64,000 bases of DNA from Actinomycetota bacterium (GTDB lineage Bacteria; Actinomycetota; Actinomycetes; Mycobacteriales; Mycobacteriaceae), in assembly GCA_018268465.1 (NCBI GenBank), contig JAFDWN010000013.1, forward strand, positions 19,377 through 83,376, given 5' to 3'. Positions 33,370 to 42,958 of the stretch are shown here, one piece after another. The notes under the pieces are model-generated. The model made no database searches. It saw only the letters and a list, made by a program, of their open reading frames with translations, and had not been told where the DNA came from. A program made the position numbers and the translations under genes. Position 1 is the first letter of the stretch. The number at the start of each line of letters is the position of its first letter.

Positions 33370-33511
33370 GCTCCCCCGACACGGCGACAGCCGTCGCGAC
33401 GTCCTTGAATCGTTCGACCACAACATCATTGGCCCGTCGGCGCACCGTGCTCGGACTGCGGGCCTGGCGTGGACGTTCGTTCTACCCGCCGGTACTCCTC
33501 GCACTGGCGTG

Positions 33512-34012
33512 TCACGACCGATTGACTGCGTCCAAACTGTCGATCTGTTCGCGCAGGATGTCGCCGTGGCCTGCATGTCTGGCGAATTCCTGAATGAACA
33601 TCAGCAGCGTCCATCGCATGCTGACGGTTCCTTCGCGGGGGTTGTCCTTGGTGTCGTCGAGGTCGAAGCGCGCGGCGATCTCACGTGATCGTTGGCTTGC
33701 GCGCTCGAACTCAGCGATGACGTCTGCCAACGACTCGTCGTCGGCGACGGCGAAGGTCCTCTCGTCGCGACGTGAGTACCCATCGCAATCGGATTCGTCG
33801 AGCCCGGCCCAGAACCGTTGGAACCAGATTCGTTCTGCTCCAGCGGCGTGCTTGAGTAGTGAGATCGGTGTTGTCAGCGATGCAACGAGTTGGCGGCGGG
33901 CGTTGGCTTCAGATAAGCCGCGGGCGGTCGCGATGAGCGCTTCGCGGTTGCGGTCGAGCATGTCCTCGATGATCGCTCGTTCGGCTCCATTGGTAATTGC
34001 ATTGAGAGGCAT
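33512..34012 (-). CDS. DinB/DUF664 family protein
   Basis: 166 aa from ATG 34012 (a longer frame exists upstream but this Met fits the family start). A four-helix bundle with the metal-ligand histidines in place: SLLKHAAGAERIWFQRF near residue 50 and LMFIQEFARHAGHGDILRE near 140. Actinobacterial members are often mycothiol-dependent transferases or detoxification enzymes. It is transcribed against its neighbours and looks like accessory cargo. Confidence 0.88.
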   Translation of the reverse strand: MPLNAITNGAERAIIEDMLDRNREALIATARGLSEANARRQLVASLTTPISLLKHAAGAERIWFQRFWAGLDESDCDGYSRRDERTFAVADDESLADVIAEFERASQRSREIAARFDLDDTKDNPREGTVSMRWTLLMFIQEFARHAGHGDILREQIDSLDAVNRS

Positions 34013-34659
34013 GGTCTTTCGATCCTTACTGTTTATGTAGCACGGCCCCACCTTTGGCTGAGGCGGCGGCGTCGCCTTGATGAAGAGCAAGGGACGACCC
34101 CGACGCGTTTGACGCGCTGGATGATGCGGGGTTAGAAGAGGGCTTTCGATCCGCTTGCCGCGGGGGATCGCCAGTGCGGATGCGTTGACGCCACCTCGGG
34201 TGATCCTAGCGCACGGTCATTGCGGGACCGCGCAGCACTAGGAAATGAGGCCGCCATTCGTGAGATCGCGGTGCAGTGGCCGTGAGACAAACAGAGAAAG
34301 CCCAGGTCACGGTGTCTGGTGCAGTCAAACGTGAGAACCCACACCCCCCGCGGGCCGCGATGCGCATTCGAGTACACACGGATCACCGTGATGACAGGCC
34401 GGCATTGAGTCACCGGCCGGGCCAAGTGCGGGGCTGTGGGGCGCCCCCCGCATGACGTGCCGGTGTATTTCGGTTGAGATCCCGGTAGTCGGCGAGACAT
34501 TCTCGGTGCCCGCGGGCCAATCCCCCGTCGGGGCAGGTCGACCTTGCAAAAGGGTGAGGCCAGCGCAACTCCTCTTGAGAACAGCCTGCATTCAGCCTTA
34601 GCGTCGTAGCCAAACCCGCCGTATTCGCTGGCGGGGACCAGAAAGGGGCGCCACACCTC
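34013..34659. other. intergenic region upstream of the WxG/NlpC cluster
   Basis: About 650 bp without a supported gene. The right part carries a conserved promoter box (34570-34605). The rest shows no clear repeat or RNA. Confidence 0.45.
34570..34605 (+). promoter_or_regulatory. ECF-like promoter (copy 5, with leader)
   Basis: TCCTCTTGAGAAC ends at 34582 and CGTC lies at 34602-34605, a 19-nt spacing identical to the copy before 50864. Here the ATG (34660) is 54 nt further and has its own AAAGGGG ribosome-binding site. Confidence 0.6.
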
Positions 34660-36093
34660 ATGTCTTTTGAGGATCTGCTCGACCCGGGCGACATCTTGAG
34701 CGCCGCCACTGGTGCTCCCCTGGGGCCGGCCGGGCTGGTGATCGGCCCCATGTTCCGTGAACTGTTTGACATCGGGCGGGAACTCTTCGGCTCTGGTGAC
34801 CACCCGAAACTGCCGCCGCCCCCACAACCACCACCGGCTACACCACCGCCCAACGGGCAGGGCCCAACGCAAGAGCAGATCGACAAGATCAACAAGATGC
34901 TCGCCGATATGCAGAAGCAGATCGAGCAGATGCACAAGGCCGGCAAGAACGCGGCCGATGAGACCGCGGACAATTCCGACGCCGGCCGGACAGCGCACGA
35001 TCAAATCCTCAGTGGCGGCGCCGATCTGGGGCCGGGACTGGCAGCACAAGGTGGTACCCCGGAAGCCGACGCAGGCCGGCTCGCTGCGCTACAGCAGCAA
35101 CTCGACGAACTCAAGCAGAACGTGCAGGAGAAAGCCGGCAACGCCGACGGCATCGCCGACAGCCTGCGCAACCTGGGAATGGGCATGCCCGGAATGGGCA
35201 TGCCGGCACTCGGCGGCGGGCCCGGACTCGGCATGCCCAGCCTCGGTGGAGGAGGCCTCGGTGCCCCCTCGGGTCTTGGTGCACCTCCTCCCCTGAGCTC
35301 CCCCACGCGCAAAGACGACCTGAAGCCAGCGGACCTGTCCAAGCCCAGCGATGCTCTCAAGCCAGCGCCGGTGACGAACGCAGCGCCACCGCCGCCGACC
35401 GTTGCGACACCGGCCGGCACTGGCGCGGCCCCGCCGGCAGGCGCGGCGCCCGGCCCGGCCGCAGCTACACCGCCGTCAGGTGCTGCCCCGCCACCAGCCA
35501 AGCCTGCACCCGACCCTGCGGCGAATACGCTAGCGAGCAAGGACGTCACGCTGCCAAGCGGCCAGGTTGTCACCGCCCGAACACCCCAAGGCGCTGCTGC
35601 GGTACGTCAGGCACTCACCCGTACCCCCGACAGCGGCGATGTCGCGACGGCCGCTTACGCCGGAACCGGTGTGGAACTTCCCACCGATGGTGCCGATCTG
35701 GGCAAGAAGGTCGACCCCGCCGACGTCAAACCCGGTGACATCGTGGTCTTTTCAGACCATACCGCCATCGTCGCCGGTAACGGCCAACTGATCGGCCCGG
35801 ACGGAAAGCTGCAGCCACTCGGCGTCATCAACGACATGCCAGGCTTCAAGGGATTCTTCGATCCCACTGCAACCGCCGATGCACCCGGCCACGCAACCGG
35901 CGCGACACCCGCGCCGCCGGGGAGCCCGCCCGTGACGGGGTCGACAGCCCCGCACGGCGCCGACCCGGCCAGCTCGACACCCGCATCGGCCGTAATGGCC
36001 AGCCCGGGCACCACAAAGCCCACGACCGGACCCATCAAGCCGCCGAGCGATCCCGGCTTCGGACTGCCCGCCCAACCCAACCATGACAGTTGA
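34660..36093 (+). CDS. Pro/Gly-rich protein with degenerate NlpC/P60-like domain
   Basis: 477 aa. N-terminal helical region with a coiled-coil (EQIDKINKMLADMQKQIEQM), a Gly-Met-Pro-rich repeat section (NLGMGMPGMGMPALGGG), a long Pro/Ala linker, then a domain with ADVKPGDIVVFSDHTAIVAG, matching the NlpC/P60 PGD..F and His motifs. The Cys motif DCSGL is replaced by GDVATAAYAG, so the domain is probably catalytically inactive. A Pro-rich tail follows. The stop lies inside the next gene (11-bp overlap). Probably an exported wall-associated partner of the active enzymes encoded downstream. Confidence 0.75.
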   Translation: MSFEDLLDPGDILSAATGAPLGPAGLVIGPMFRELFDIGRELFGSGDHPKLPPPPQPPPATPPPNGQGPTQEQIDKINKMLADMQKQIEQMHKAGKNAADETADNSDAGRTAHDQILSGGADLGPGLAAQGGTPEADAGRLAALQQQLDELKQNVQEKAGNADGIADSLRNLGMGMPGMGMPALGGGPGLGMPSLGGGGLGAPSGLGAPPPLSSPTRKDDLKPADLSKPSDALKPAPVTNAAPPPPTVATPAGTGAAPPAGAAPGPAAATPPSGAAPPPAKPAPDPAANTLASKDVTLPSGQVVTARTPQGAAAVRQALTRTPDSGDVATAAYAGTGVELPTDGADLGKKVDPADVKPGDIVVFSDHTAIVAGNGQLIGPDGKLQPLGVINDMPGFKGFFDPTATADAPGHATGATPAPPGSPPVTGSTAPHGADPASSTPASAVMASPGTTKPTTGPIKPPSDPGFGLPAQPNHDS

Positions 36094-37357
36094 GCAGGTC
36101 GTCGACGACTACCTCAAAGGCGTACGCGAAATCGTCGGAACGACACCCGCACCGACAACCCCGTGGCCACCATCACCATCGGCGCTGCCTGAATTCCCCA
36201 GCGCCGACTGGACGGGCAACGCCCACGACGCCGCGATCGCCGCTGGCACCTCTCTACAACGGGCACAACAGAACCTGAACACAGCCGCAGGCGGAGTAGC
36301 CACCGCCACCGAATCGGCCAACCGCATCGCCGGAGACGCCACAACCCAGCTCGACGTTATCGCCGGTGAATGGGAACACGCCAAGGCCGCCGCCGCCGTA
36401 CTCCCCTCCCCCGGCCCGCGCGACGCCGCACTGATGCCACAGGCGCAAATGACCATCGGCGAAGCCGTCGTCCTCATCTCGGCGACCACCGCCAAGTACG
36501 CCGACGCCGCCGCCGACGTGCGGAAACACACCGCCACACTGCCCAACGACACACCTGCGCAGAAACACCCGGATGTCCCCGCAGGCGACGGCGGCACACC
36601 TCCCTCGCCCGTTCCGTCGACGACATCGACCCCCGGCCCAGATGTACCGCTCGCCGGGAGTGCGCCGATGACCACCGGCCCGATGGACGGGCTGGCAGCA
36701 GCGAATTCAGCGCCCACCGCAGCAATGTCCAACGCGCTGCCCGCCGCCGCCAGCATGATCCCGGCCGCGATGGGCATGCCCGCATCGTTCATGCCGATGG
36801 CCTCCGCACTACCGTCGGGAGCGGCTCCCCTCGGCGGGATGCTCAGTCCCTTCATGCAAGCCGCCACCGGCAGCCCCTCACCATCCACCAGCGCCACCAC
36901 TGACGACGACATCCCCAGCAGCGGTGCCCAACCCACCAAACACACGGGACAACCACGCACGATCAGAGAGGCGATCGACGGCGCCCTAGACGCGCTCGGA
37001 ATCACCGATCCTCAAGCCCGTCAACGCTGGCAAGACGGCTACCAGACGCTGATCGAGCGAGAATCGAGCGGCCGAGTCCACGCCATCGCCAACGGCGATT
37101 CAAACGCAGTTGGCCCGATCATGCCCGACGGCGGACATCGCGGATCGTCCCGCGGCCTGGCGCAGGTCACACCCAGCACCTTCGACGCCTTCTGGGTACC
37201 CGGTACCAGTAAGGACATCTTCGACCCAGTCGCCAACATCGCCGCATCCATGAACTACGTCATCAGCGACCCCAAGTACCACGTGTCCCCGAGCGGCATC
37301 GACCTCGCTACGAAGATCGCCCAGGCAAACCCCCATTCCCAGGGCGGAGGTTACTAA
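36083..37357 (+). CDS. WxG helical domain fused to lytic transglycosylase (SLT) domain
   Basis: 424 aa. Residues 1-165 are the DUF4226-like helical hairpin with SADWTGNAHDAAIAAG. A Pro/Met-rich linker follows. The C-terminal 130 residues are a soluble lytic transglycosylase fold: LIERESSGRVHAIANGDSN with the catalytic Glu, SRGLAQVTPSTFDAF, and NIAASMNYVIS. SLT enzymes cut glycan strands, here presumably to open the wall for the conjugation channel. There is no signal peptide, so the WxG domain may be the export signal. Overlaps the upstream gene and ends 2 bp before the next start. Confidence 0.88.
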   Translation: MTVEQVVDDYLKGVREIVGTTPAPTTPWPPSPSALPEFPSADWTGNAHDAAIAAGTSLQRAQQNLNTAAGGVATATESANRIAGDATTQLDVIAGEWEHAKAAAAVLPSPGPRDAALMPQAQMTIGEAVVLISATTAKYADAAADVRKHTATLPNDTPAQKHPDVPAGDGGTPPSPVPSTTSTPGPDVPLAGSAPMTTGPMDGLAAANSAPTAAMSNALPAAASMIPAAMGMPASFMPMASALPSGAAPLGGMLSPFMQAATGSPSPSTSATTDDDIPSSGAQPTKHTGQPRTIREAIDGALDALGITDPQARQRWQDGYQTLIERESSGRVHAIANGDSNAVGPIMPDGGHRGSSRGLAQVTPSTFDAFWVPGTSKDIFDPVANIAASMNYVISDPKYHVSPSGIDLATKIAQANPHSQGGGY

Positions 37358-37359
37358 CC

Positions 37360-38607
37360 GTGACCAGTGTCATCGACGCCGTCGACGCCGTCATCCAGGA
37401 AGCGCGCACCCTACTAGGCAGCGGACAAGGAGCAGTCCCCAGCGCCCCAACCCAACCCTGCGCGCCAGCGACGCCCCAGAGCTGGAACGGCCACGCCGCC
37501 GGCGCCGCCGAAACCACCTCCACCCGCCTGCACGGACTTCGCGGCAAGCTCACCGACGCACACACCGCGGCCGTCACCGCCATGTCCGTAGGCCCCGACA
37601 TCGCCAGGAACGCCCACAGCGGCCTCGATGCCATCGAAACCGGTTGGCAGACCGACAAAGAACAACTCGGACCATTCGCCGGCACCCCGGAAGGCAAAGT
37701 AGCCCTCGCCCGCGCCGGCGCGGGACGCATTGCAGAAACACAATCGCTCGTCTTCGACATCGCCACCCAATACGGCGATGCGGCCGCCAACGTCGAAGAC
37801 GCCACCGCGAACCTACCCGAGACCGAGGAACACGCAGGGGCGACCGACCCCACCGATCCTGATCACAGACACCCCAAAGACGGCACCGACCCTCTGACCG
37901 ACCCAAGCGACCACTTGGAAGGCGATCACACCGACGACCCACTCGCCCGCACAGCAGCCTCCCCCGACCCGACCACAAATCCCCTCTTCGGCCAGGCCAA
38001 GATGGCCGCCGAACCTGCCGGCATGCCCACACAGCCGATGATGCCGCCAGGCATGCCCGTGGGAATGCCGACAGGTGGCATGCCCACGGGCGGCGGCATG
38101 CCCAGCGGCGCAGGCCTGAGCTCGCTCCTGCAACCACTCACCCAGGCGGCAACCACCGCGGCCAGCGCCGCCGACACTGCACCGGAAGGCGCCGTTGACG
38201 ACAGCGACCGACCCGACCACGATGCGAGCACCGGCGCGCGCGTGGTCAAGAACGCCGACCGCGCGCTGGGGCTGCCCTACATCTGGGGCGGCGGCGGCGC
38301 CGGCGGCCCCACCGGCGGCGGCTTCGACTGCAGTGGCCTGACTCAGTTTGCGGTCGCACAGGCGACCGACGGCCGAGTCATACTGCCCCGCACCACCTAT
38401 GAGCAGATCCATGTTGGTGAACGCGTCGACCCATCCGACGCCCGGACAGGTGACCTGATCTTCTCGAACTTCTCGTCCCCGGGTGTGCCCGAGCATGTCC
38501 AGATCTATGCTGGCGACGGAAAAGTCATCGAGGCGCAGCAGTCTGGCGTACCGGTGAAGTACAGCGATGCACCCACAGGGTCAATCGTGGTCAAGAGAGT
38601 CGTGTAG
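37360..38607 (+). CDS. WxG helical domain fused to NlpC/P60 peptidase
   Basis: 415 aa from GTG 37360. Residues 1-155: helical hairpin with PQSWNGHAAGAAETTSTRL and a second helix AGRIAETQSLVFDIATQYGD. A Met/Pro/Gly linker with GMPTGGMPTGGGMPSG leads to a full NlpC/P60 domain (PYIWGGGG, FDCSGLTQFAVAQ, ARTGDLIFSNFS, PEHVQIYAGDGKVIEAQ). The catalytic domain is strongly similar to that of the protein ending at 23390, so the plasmid has two active copies with different targeting regions. Predicted to cleave stem-peptide bonds in the wall. Confidence 0.9.
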   Translation: MTSVIDAVDAVIQEARTLLGSGQGAVPSAPTQPCAPATPQSWNGHAAGAAETTSTRLHGLRGKLTDAHTAAVTAMSVGPDIARNAHSGLDAIETGWQTDKEQLGPFAGTPEGKVALARAGAGRIAETQSLVFDIATQYGDAAANVEDATANLPETEEHAGATDPTDPDHRHPKDGTDPLTDPSDHLEGDHTDDPLARTAASPDPTTNPLFGQAKMAAEPAGMPTQPMMPPGMPVGMPTGGMPTGGGMPSGAGLSSLLQPLTQAATTAASAADTAPEGAVDDSDRPDHDASTGARVVKNADRALGLPYIWGGGGAGGPTGGGFDCSGLTQFAVAQATDGRVILPRTTYEQIHVGERVDPSDARTGDLIFSNFSSPGVPEHVQIYAGDGKVIEAQQSGVPVKYSDAPTGSIVVKRVV

Positions 38608-38653
38608 GGCCGCATCGCGGCAGCTCACCAGCGTTTGGTCACGACGCAGCGGC

Positions 38654-39328
38654 CTAATTGGTGTCGAGTGGCTTCTTGGGCCGAGGTCCGCGCCGCCTCT
38701 TGAAGTACAAGGTCAAAGCCTCATCGACAAGCGCACTGCGTGACGGTGCGCCCCACTCGATGACCAGCTGCTCATCGATCGTCTTGGCATCAGCGGCGTT
38801 CAGTCCGGTCAGGGCGATCTTCGCCGGCGGGGCGATGTGCCGGCGGCGCTTGCGCACCACGGGCTGGCGGGTGAACAAGCTGCCCGGCGCTTTCTCGGCG
38901 TTCTCTGAGTGTTCCCAGTGACGGGCGAGTTCTTCGTGGCCTGCGTCGATGGCGTCGAGCACGATCTGGCCATAGGTGCGGGCCTTGGCCGGGTTCTTCT
39001 TCTTCTCGGCCAGGTTGAGGTTGCGGAGCTTGGCCAGGTTGTCGGCGGAGATTTCTGCGGTGGGGTTGCCTTCACCATCGGGATCGGCGGAAGTCCTGGC
39101 GACTCGTCGAGGGGCCGGGGTGGTGACGTGCGGCGCCGCCTCCTCCCCCACTGACTGACCGTTCTCGACCGGGGCTGGCGGCACCAGGGTGTCGGCAGGC
39201 GCTGGCGGCGCGACGGGTGTGGGGGCCTGCTCGGGCTGCCCCGCCCGGTTCCCGATTCCGACTTTGGGCAGGTATTCGTCCAGGTCGTCGTCAAGGGCGG
39301 ATTCGTCGAAGACACTCTTCTTGGCCAT
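38654..39328 (-). CDS. parB: ParB-type partition protein (ribbon-helix-helix class)
   Basis: 224 aa. N-terminal acidic/Pro-rich region, an RRVARTSADP stretch, then a basic segment (RQPVVRKRRRHIAPPAKIAL) and a C-terminal helical part (IEWGAPSRSALVDEALTLYF) like small plasmid centromere-binding proteins. It is the partner of the ParA encoded 9 bp upstream on the same strand. It would bind the repeat region upstream of parA and stimulate ParA ATPase. No classical ParB CTPase motif is present, so this is a small non-canonical ParB. Confidence 0.75.
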   Translation of the reverse strand: MAKKSVFDESALDDDLDEYLPKVGIGNRAGQPEQAPTPVAPPAPADTLVPPAPVENGQSVGEEAAPHVTTPAPRRVARTSADPDGEGNPTAEISADNLAKLRNLNLAEKKKNPAKARTYGQIVLDAIDAGHEELARHWEHSENAEKAPGSLFTRQPVVRKRRRHIAPPAKIALTGLNAADAKTIDEQLVIEWGAPSRSALVDEALTLYFKRRRGPRPKKPLDTN

Positions 39329-39337
39329 GGCGCGCTC

Positions 39338-40279
39338 CTACTCCTGTGTTCCTGCCACCGACGCTGCTGCTGCTCGCTCCTTGGAGGCGCGCATCAGAAC
39401 TTCCCGGGTCAGCTCCTGGTAGTCCTGGGCTACTGCGCCGGGGTCTTTTGACCAGAGCCGGTCGGTGGCGTCCTTTTTGCCTCGGTTGCGAAGCGCTGTC
39501 AGCAGGCTCGCTTTTTGCTCTTCGCTGGGCTTTGCGAGTTCTTGGGCGGTCAGGTGCCGCTCTCGCATGTCTATGGCCAGTGCCGGCGAGCTGCGGATGG
39601 TCGCCTGGAAGGGTTCAACTTCAGATCCGAGCAGCTCTTTGACCTGATTGAACACGTGCGGGAGTCGCACCGAGGCGTTGGGGTTGACGTCGAAGAGTAC
39701 GACGCCGATCAACGAGATCGGGGATCCGTAGCGCTTCGCGCGGCGGTAACTGGCCGCGAGTTGACGGACGCCGTTGAGGGAAGCGCCATCTTCTTTGGTC
39801 GGCACGACCAGATAGCGGCAGGCCTGCAGTAGTGCGATGAGGAGCACTTTGTCGCCGTGTCCAGAGTCGACGAGAATTATGTCGTATCCCTCGCGTCCGC
39901 ACAGTTCGGTGAGCGCGAGGGAGAAGTTCTCGGCCATGTCGACCGGTTCCGTTGACGTGGCGATGGCGGTAGATACCATGCCGATCGCGGGCCCGCCCAT
40001 CAAAATGTCGAGGTTTGGGCGGATGTTGCGGTAGGGCTCGAGTGCCACCCCTCCGCCTGGTCCGTATTGCAGGGCGACGGCCAGGTTCTTGCCTTTGTCC
40101 CACTGTTCTTCGGGGACACCGAGGTCGTCCAAGGTGAGGTTTCCCTGCTGGTCAGCGTCTATGACCAGCACTTTTCTCCCCTTACGGGCGATGGCCACGC
40201 CAATGTTGGCGACCACCGATGACTTACCGTTCCCGCCCTTCTGCTGGGCGACGAGCACTGTCTCTGCGAGCACTGTCAT
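39338..40279 (-). CDS. parA: ParA partition ATPase
   Basis: 313 aa from ATG 40279 (ATG 40288 also in frame). Deviant Walker A KGGNGKSS near residue 15, VLVIDADQQGNLT, Walker B-like YDIILVDSGHGDK, and PTKEDGASLNGV all fit ParA/MinD ATPases. There is no N-terminal HTH, so it is not the self-repressing type Ia class. ParA forms ATP-dependent patterns on the nucleoid to separate plasmid copies. The upstream region carries the putative centromere. Confidence 0.95.
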   Translation of the reverse strand: MTVLAETVLVAQQKGGNGKSSVVANIGVAIARKGRKVLVIDADQQGNLTLDDLGVPEEQWDKGKNLAVALQYGPGGGVALEPYRNIRPNLDILMGGPAIGMVSTAIATSTEPVDMAENFSLALTELCGREGYDIILVDSGHGDKVLLIALLQACRYLVVPTKEDGASLNGVRQLAASYRRAKRYGSPISLIGVVLFDVNPNASVRLPHVFNQVKELLGSEVEPFQATIRSSPALAIDMRERHLTAQELAKPSEEQKASLLTALRNRGKKDATDRLWSKDPGAVAQDYQELTREVLMRASKERAAAASVAGTQE

Positions 40280-40288
40280 ACCGGGCAT

Positions 40289-40800
40289 AGTAGCTCGGTA
40301 CTCGGATAGCTGTCCACGACGCGCAACCGATAGTGACCCGTTTGTGATACCACTTCTGCATCGTCGTCGCCAACGGGTTATTCATCCGGATCACTATCTG
40401 CATCAGTGTCTCCGTAGCGTCTCGCATCACTATTACCGTCCAAAACCGGGCACCTATCCGCGTGCCTATCTATCAGGTCATTCCCCTCTTATGCCGAATG
40501 AGTTGCCATATAACTACTCGCATCCTATTCAGGATCACCGCCCGTTCGTAAAGGGGTCTCGTCAAAACTAATTCACTACGACCTAAACTCCGTAACTCGT
40601 AGCGTGATGCGATTCCTATCACTAGTGACATCGCTATACGGGTAATCACCCGGTCTATAACGCCGATTGCCATCGGCGTTACCGCCCGTTGCTGAAACCC
40701 AGTAACTACCCGCGTGCACATCCGTATCTGACTACGGGTAGCTATACGCTTGGCGTCACGGCTGACCACGGGTTATCACTCCCCTAACCGCAGATAGTTC
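40289..40800. repeat. repeat-rich putative centromere (parS) and parAB control region
   Basis: A region richer in A+T than its surroundings with many short related repeats in both orientations: ACGGGT with variable WA flanks (about 40374, 40638, 40735, 40768) and ATCAC/GTGAT (for example 40392, 40428, 40533, 40617, 40648, 40775), including the palindrome TCACTAGTGA at 40618-40627. TGTCCACGACG at 40311 also occurs twice near 13.96-14.0 kb. Position immediately upstream of parA suggests the ParB-binding site. Confidence 0.55.
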
Positions 40801-42292
40801 ACGGTCCGCAGCACCACCCGTTCGGCATGACCACTGCGTAGCCACCTCGCCATGGTGCTGGCTGTCCGGCTGGGAACCGGTGTCTGCATTGCTACTGGGA
40901 CATGCATGGGGGAGCGCGTTTGACTCCCCGTCCCAGGCCGGAATCATCCCCGCATCACGACGCGACTGTGCAAACGGAGCAGCAACGTCATCGCCGCTGA
41001 TCAGCACCATTTCCATTCGGCTCAGCACTCGTCGAACATAAACCCGAAAAGATCAACGATGCCGGAACGACACGGGATGGCGCAGCGCCGGGAACTCATT
41101 CTTCCTCTCTGCTCGACCAACTGGCCCTTTCAAGCCGGAGTCGCTGGAACATACCGTTCTCGTAACCGGCTCGCCCATGCTCACGCTGGAGCTCCCAGTA
41201 CGCACCAACAGCCATCCGGCCTTGTCGCACCGAGAAGCGGCGTTCACTGATCAGGGCACCACGACAACCCGGCTTGGTAAAGCGTGGGAGAGAACCCTTG
41301 AGCGGGTTATACGTAGCCATACTCGAACCGGTGTAGGTGCGTGGTTGCCTCGCACGAACGGGCTGCAACGAAGGGCACATCTGCCAACGTGAAGCATCGC
41401 AGTCGGAACCTCTGACGGACTCACGTCACGCCGAGAGTGTGGGCGGCGATGGCCCACAACACTCGACCACAATCCCGCTCATATTGCATCAAGACAAGCC
41501 GCGAAGGCAGGCGTGAAACTCACCGCAATTAGCAGCCGTACGGCACCGATGGACGTCGGTAGACGGTAACCCCAAACTGATCCTGATTGCGCAGCTGCGT
41601 GAACCATCAGAGGCCGGTCACGGGAAGTTCCCGCGCGGAGCGAATCGAGCCTTCCCAGACAGACACATACCGGCCCGCATCGGCCCGCGCGCAGCACGTC
41701 ACGACACGCCAAGGCACATCAACGTCATTCAGATGCCGCGGACCACTCGCCCATCCGCGTCGCCACCTCAGCGCCTCGACGTGACGGCCGGCGGTCCGAA
41801 ACGTGGCCCAACACCGCGGTGGGGGAGGGGCAGGTGGTCTGACGGGTCCAAAACACGGCCACCTGCGGAAATAGCCCCTAGTCATATCGGTTGCAAAACC
41901 CATCATGGCCACAATTGCCCCTGGTTTGCCCCCTGCACCACGCAAGGCCTTCCTGGCACCCGACCCCTCAACTTGGTCGCGTTAGCGTCCGTGGGGACTC
42001 GTCAGCGCATATAGCGAGGTGGCAGCGCCAACCGATCGCGCCCCCGGCCGCCACGCACGTGAAAACTCGTGCCCGACGACGTTATGCCACGGACTTCGGG
42101 CAGCAAGAGCACCGCAACCCCGGCGACGGAGGGATCGTCGGGCACCGGTAAAGACAGCGCCGCCACGGGCACCACCCGCACAAGCGGCGGGACGACCAGC
42201 CGCGGCCGCGCACCGGCACCACGGGCTCCGCGTCCGCCATGGCTCCGGTGGTGCTGGCCGGTGGATATCGCTTGTGGCGAGGCGTGGCGCGT
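40801..42292. other. gene-poor stretch
   Basis: About 1.5 kb where no open frame has convincing coding character. Several frames are open on both strands, but all have shadow-like Arg/Pro/Ser composition and lack ribosome-binding sites or neighbours in an operon. It may hold degraded genes or replication/transfer sites; nothing specific was identified. Confidence 0.5.
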
Positions 42293-42559
42293 CTAGTCGG
42301 CCGTCGGCTGCAGGTCATGCGTTCCGATGACTTTGGCTACCCCGAGGGTTCCGCAGACCGGACACGGTGCTGCCTTGCTGGCGCGTCCGGCCCGAGACAA
42401 CAGGTGGTCCAGGTGGGCCGCGCAGGTAGGTGTAGGGCGCCCGTCAGAGTGCCCGCACGGCCGTCCCACAGATACACCGACCGTGACCTTTCCGTGGTGG
42501 AGACCATGCCATCGGCAGGGGCGTTGGCGCGTGGGGCGCAGGCGCAGTATTGACAGCAT
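42293..42559 (-). CDS. possible small zinc-ribbon protein
   Basis: 88 codons from ATG 42559. The second half looks protein-like: VTVGVSVGRPCGHSDGRPTP then CAAHLDHLL and CPVCGTLGVAKVI, i.e. paired Cys/His suitable for a zinc site. The N-terminus is Arg-rich. No ribosome-binding site is evident and the region is gene-poor. Confidence 0.35.
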   Translation of the reverse strand: MLSILRLRPTRQRPCRWHGLHHGKVTVGVSVGRPCGHSDGRPTPTCAAHLDHLLSRAGRASKAAPCPVCGTLGVAKVIGTHDLQPTAD

Positions 42560-42958
42560 GTGGTTCCTCCCGAAGGGGTGAACGCGCCACGGAGTGTGAC
42601 GGAAGCCGTGAGGTTCGATGAAGCGGGTCGATGAGTTGTGGCGCGTGCTCTGGCGCACGGTGGGGCGAGGCCATCTCAGGCGTCGTCGATGGTGGTGCTG
42701 GGTGGGGTGGCGGGCAATATGGCATCCGGAAACGATCGCCGCGGCGCCAATGACGATGCGCGCTTCGCGGCCGGTGAAGCCGGCCATAGCGCACAGGGCT
42801 TGTGGGTAGCAGCGCGAGATGGCCGGCGCCCTCTCGGTTGGACCATCGCTCCCGATGGTCTCCCACCTGCGCCGGGAAGGGTGCGCCGTGGTGTCGCCAC
42901 AGGGGGGTGGGCGCCGTCCGGTGCAGTGAGCAGGTACTGACGGTCCCCGCCTGAGCTC
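42560..42958. other. intergenic stretch
   Basis: No supported gene and no clear repeat between the possible zinc-ribbon frame and the end of the HerA-like gene. Confidence 0.4.

Noticed and set aside
40756-41028. 90-codon minus-strand frame
   Set aside because: No family, no ribosome-binding site, and it enters the repeat region; not distinguishable from chance.
41096-41380. 94-codon minus-strand frame
   Set aside because: Arg/Ser-rich without neighbours or start signal; left as part of the gene-poor stretch.
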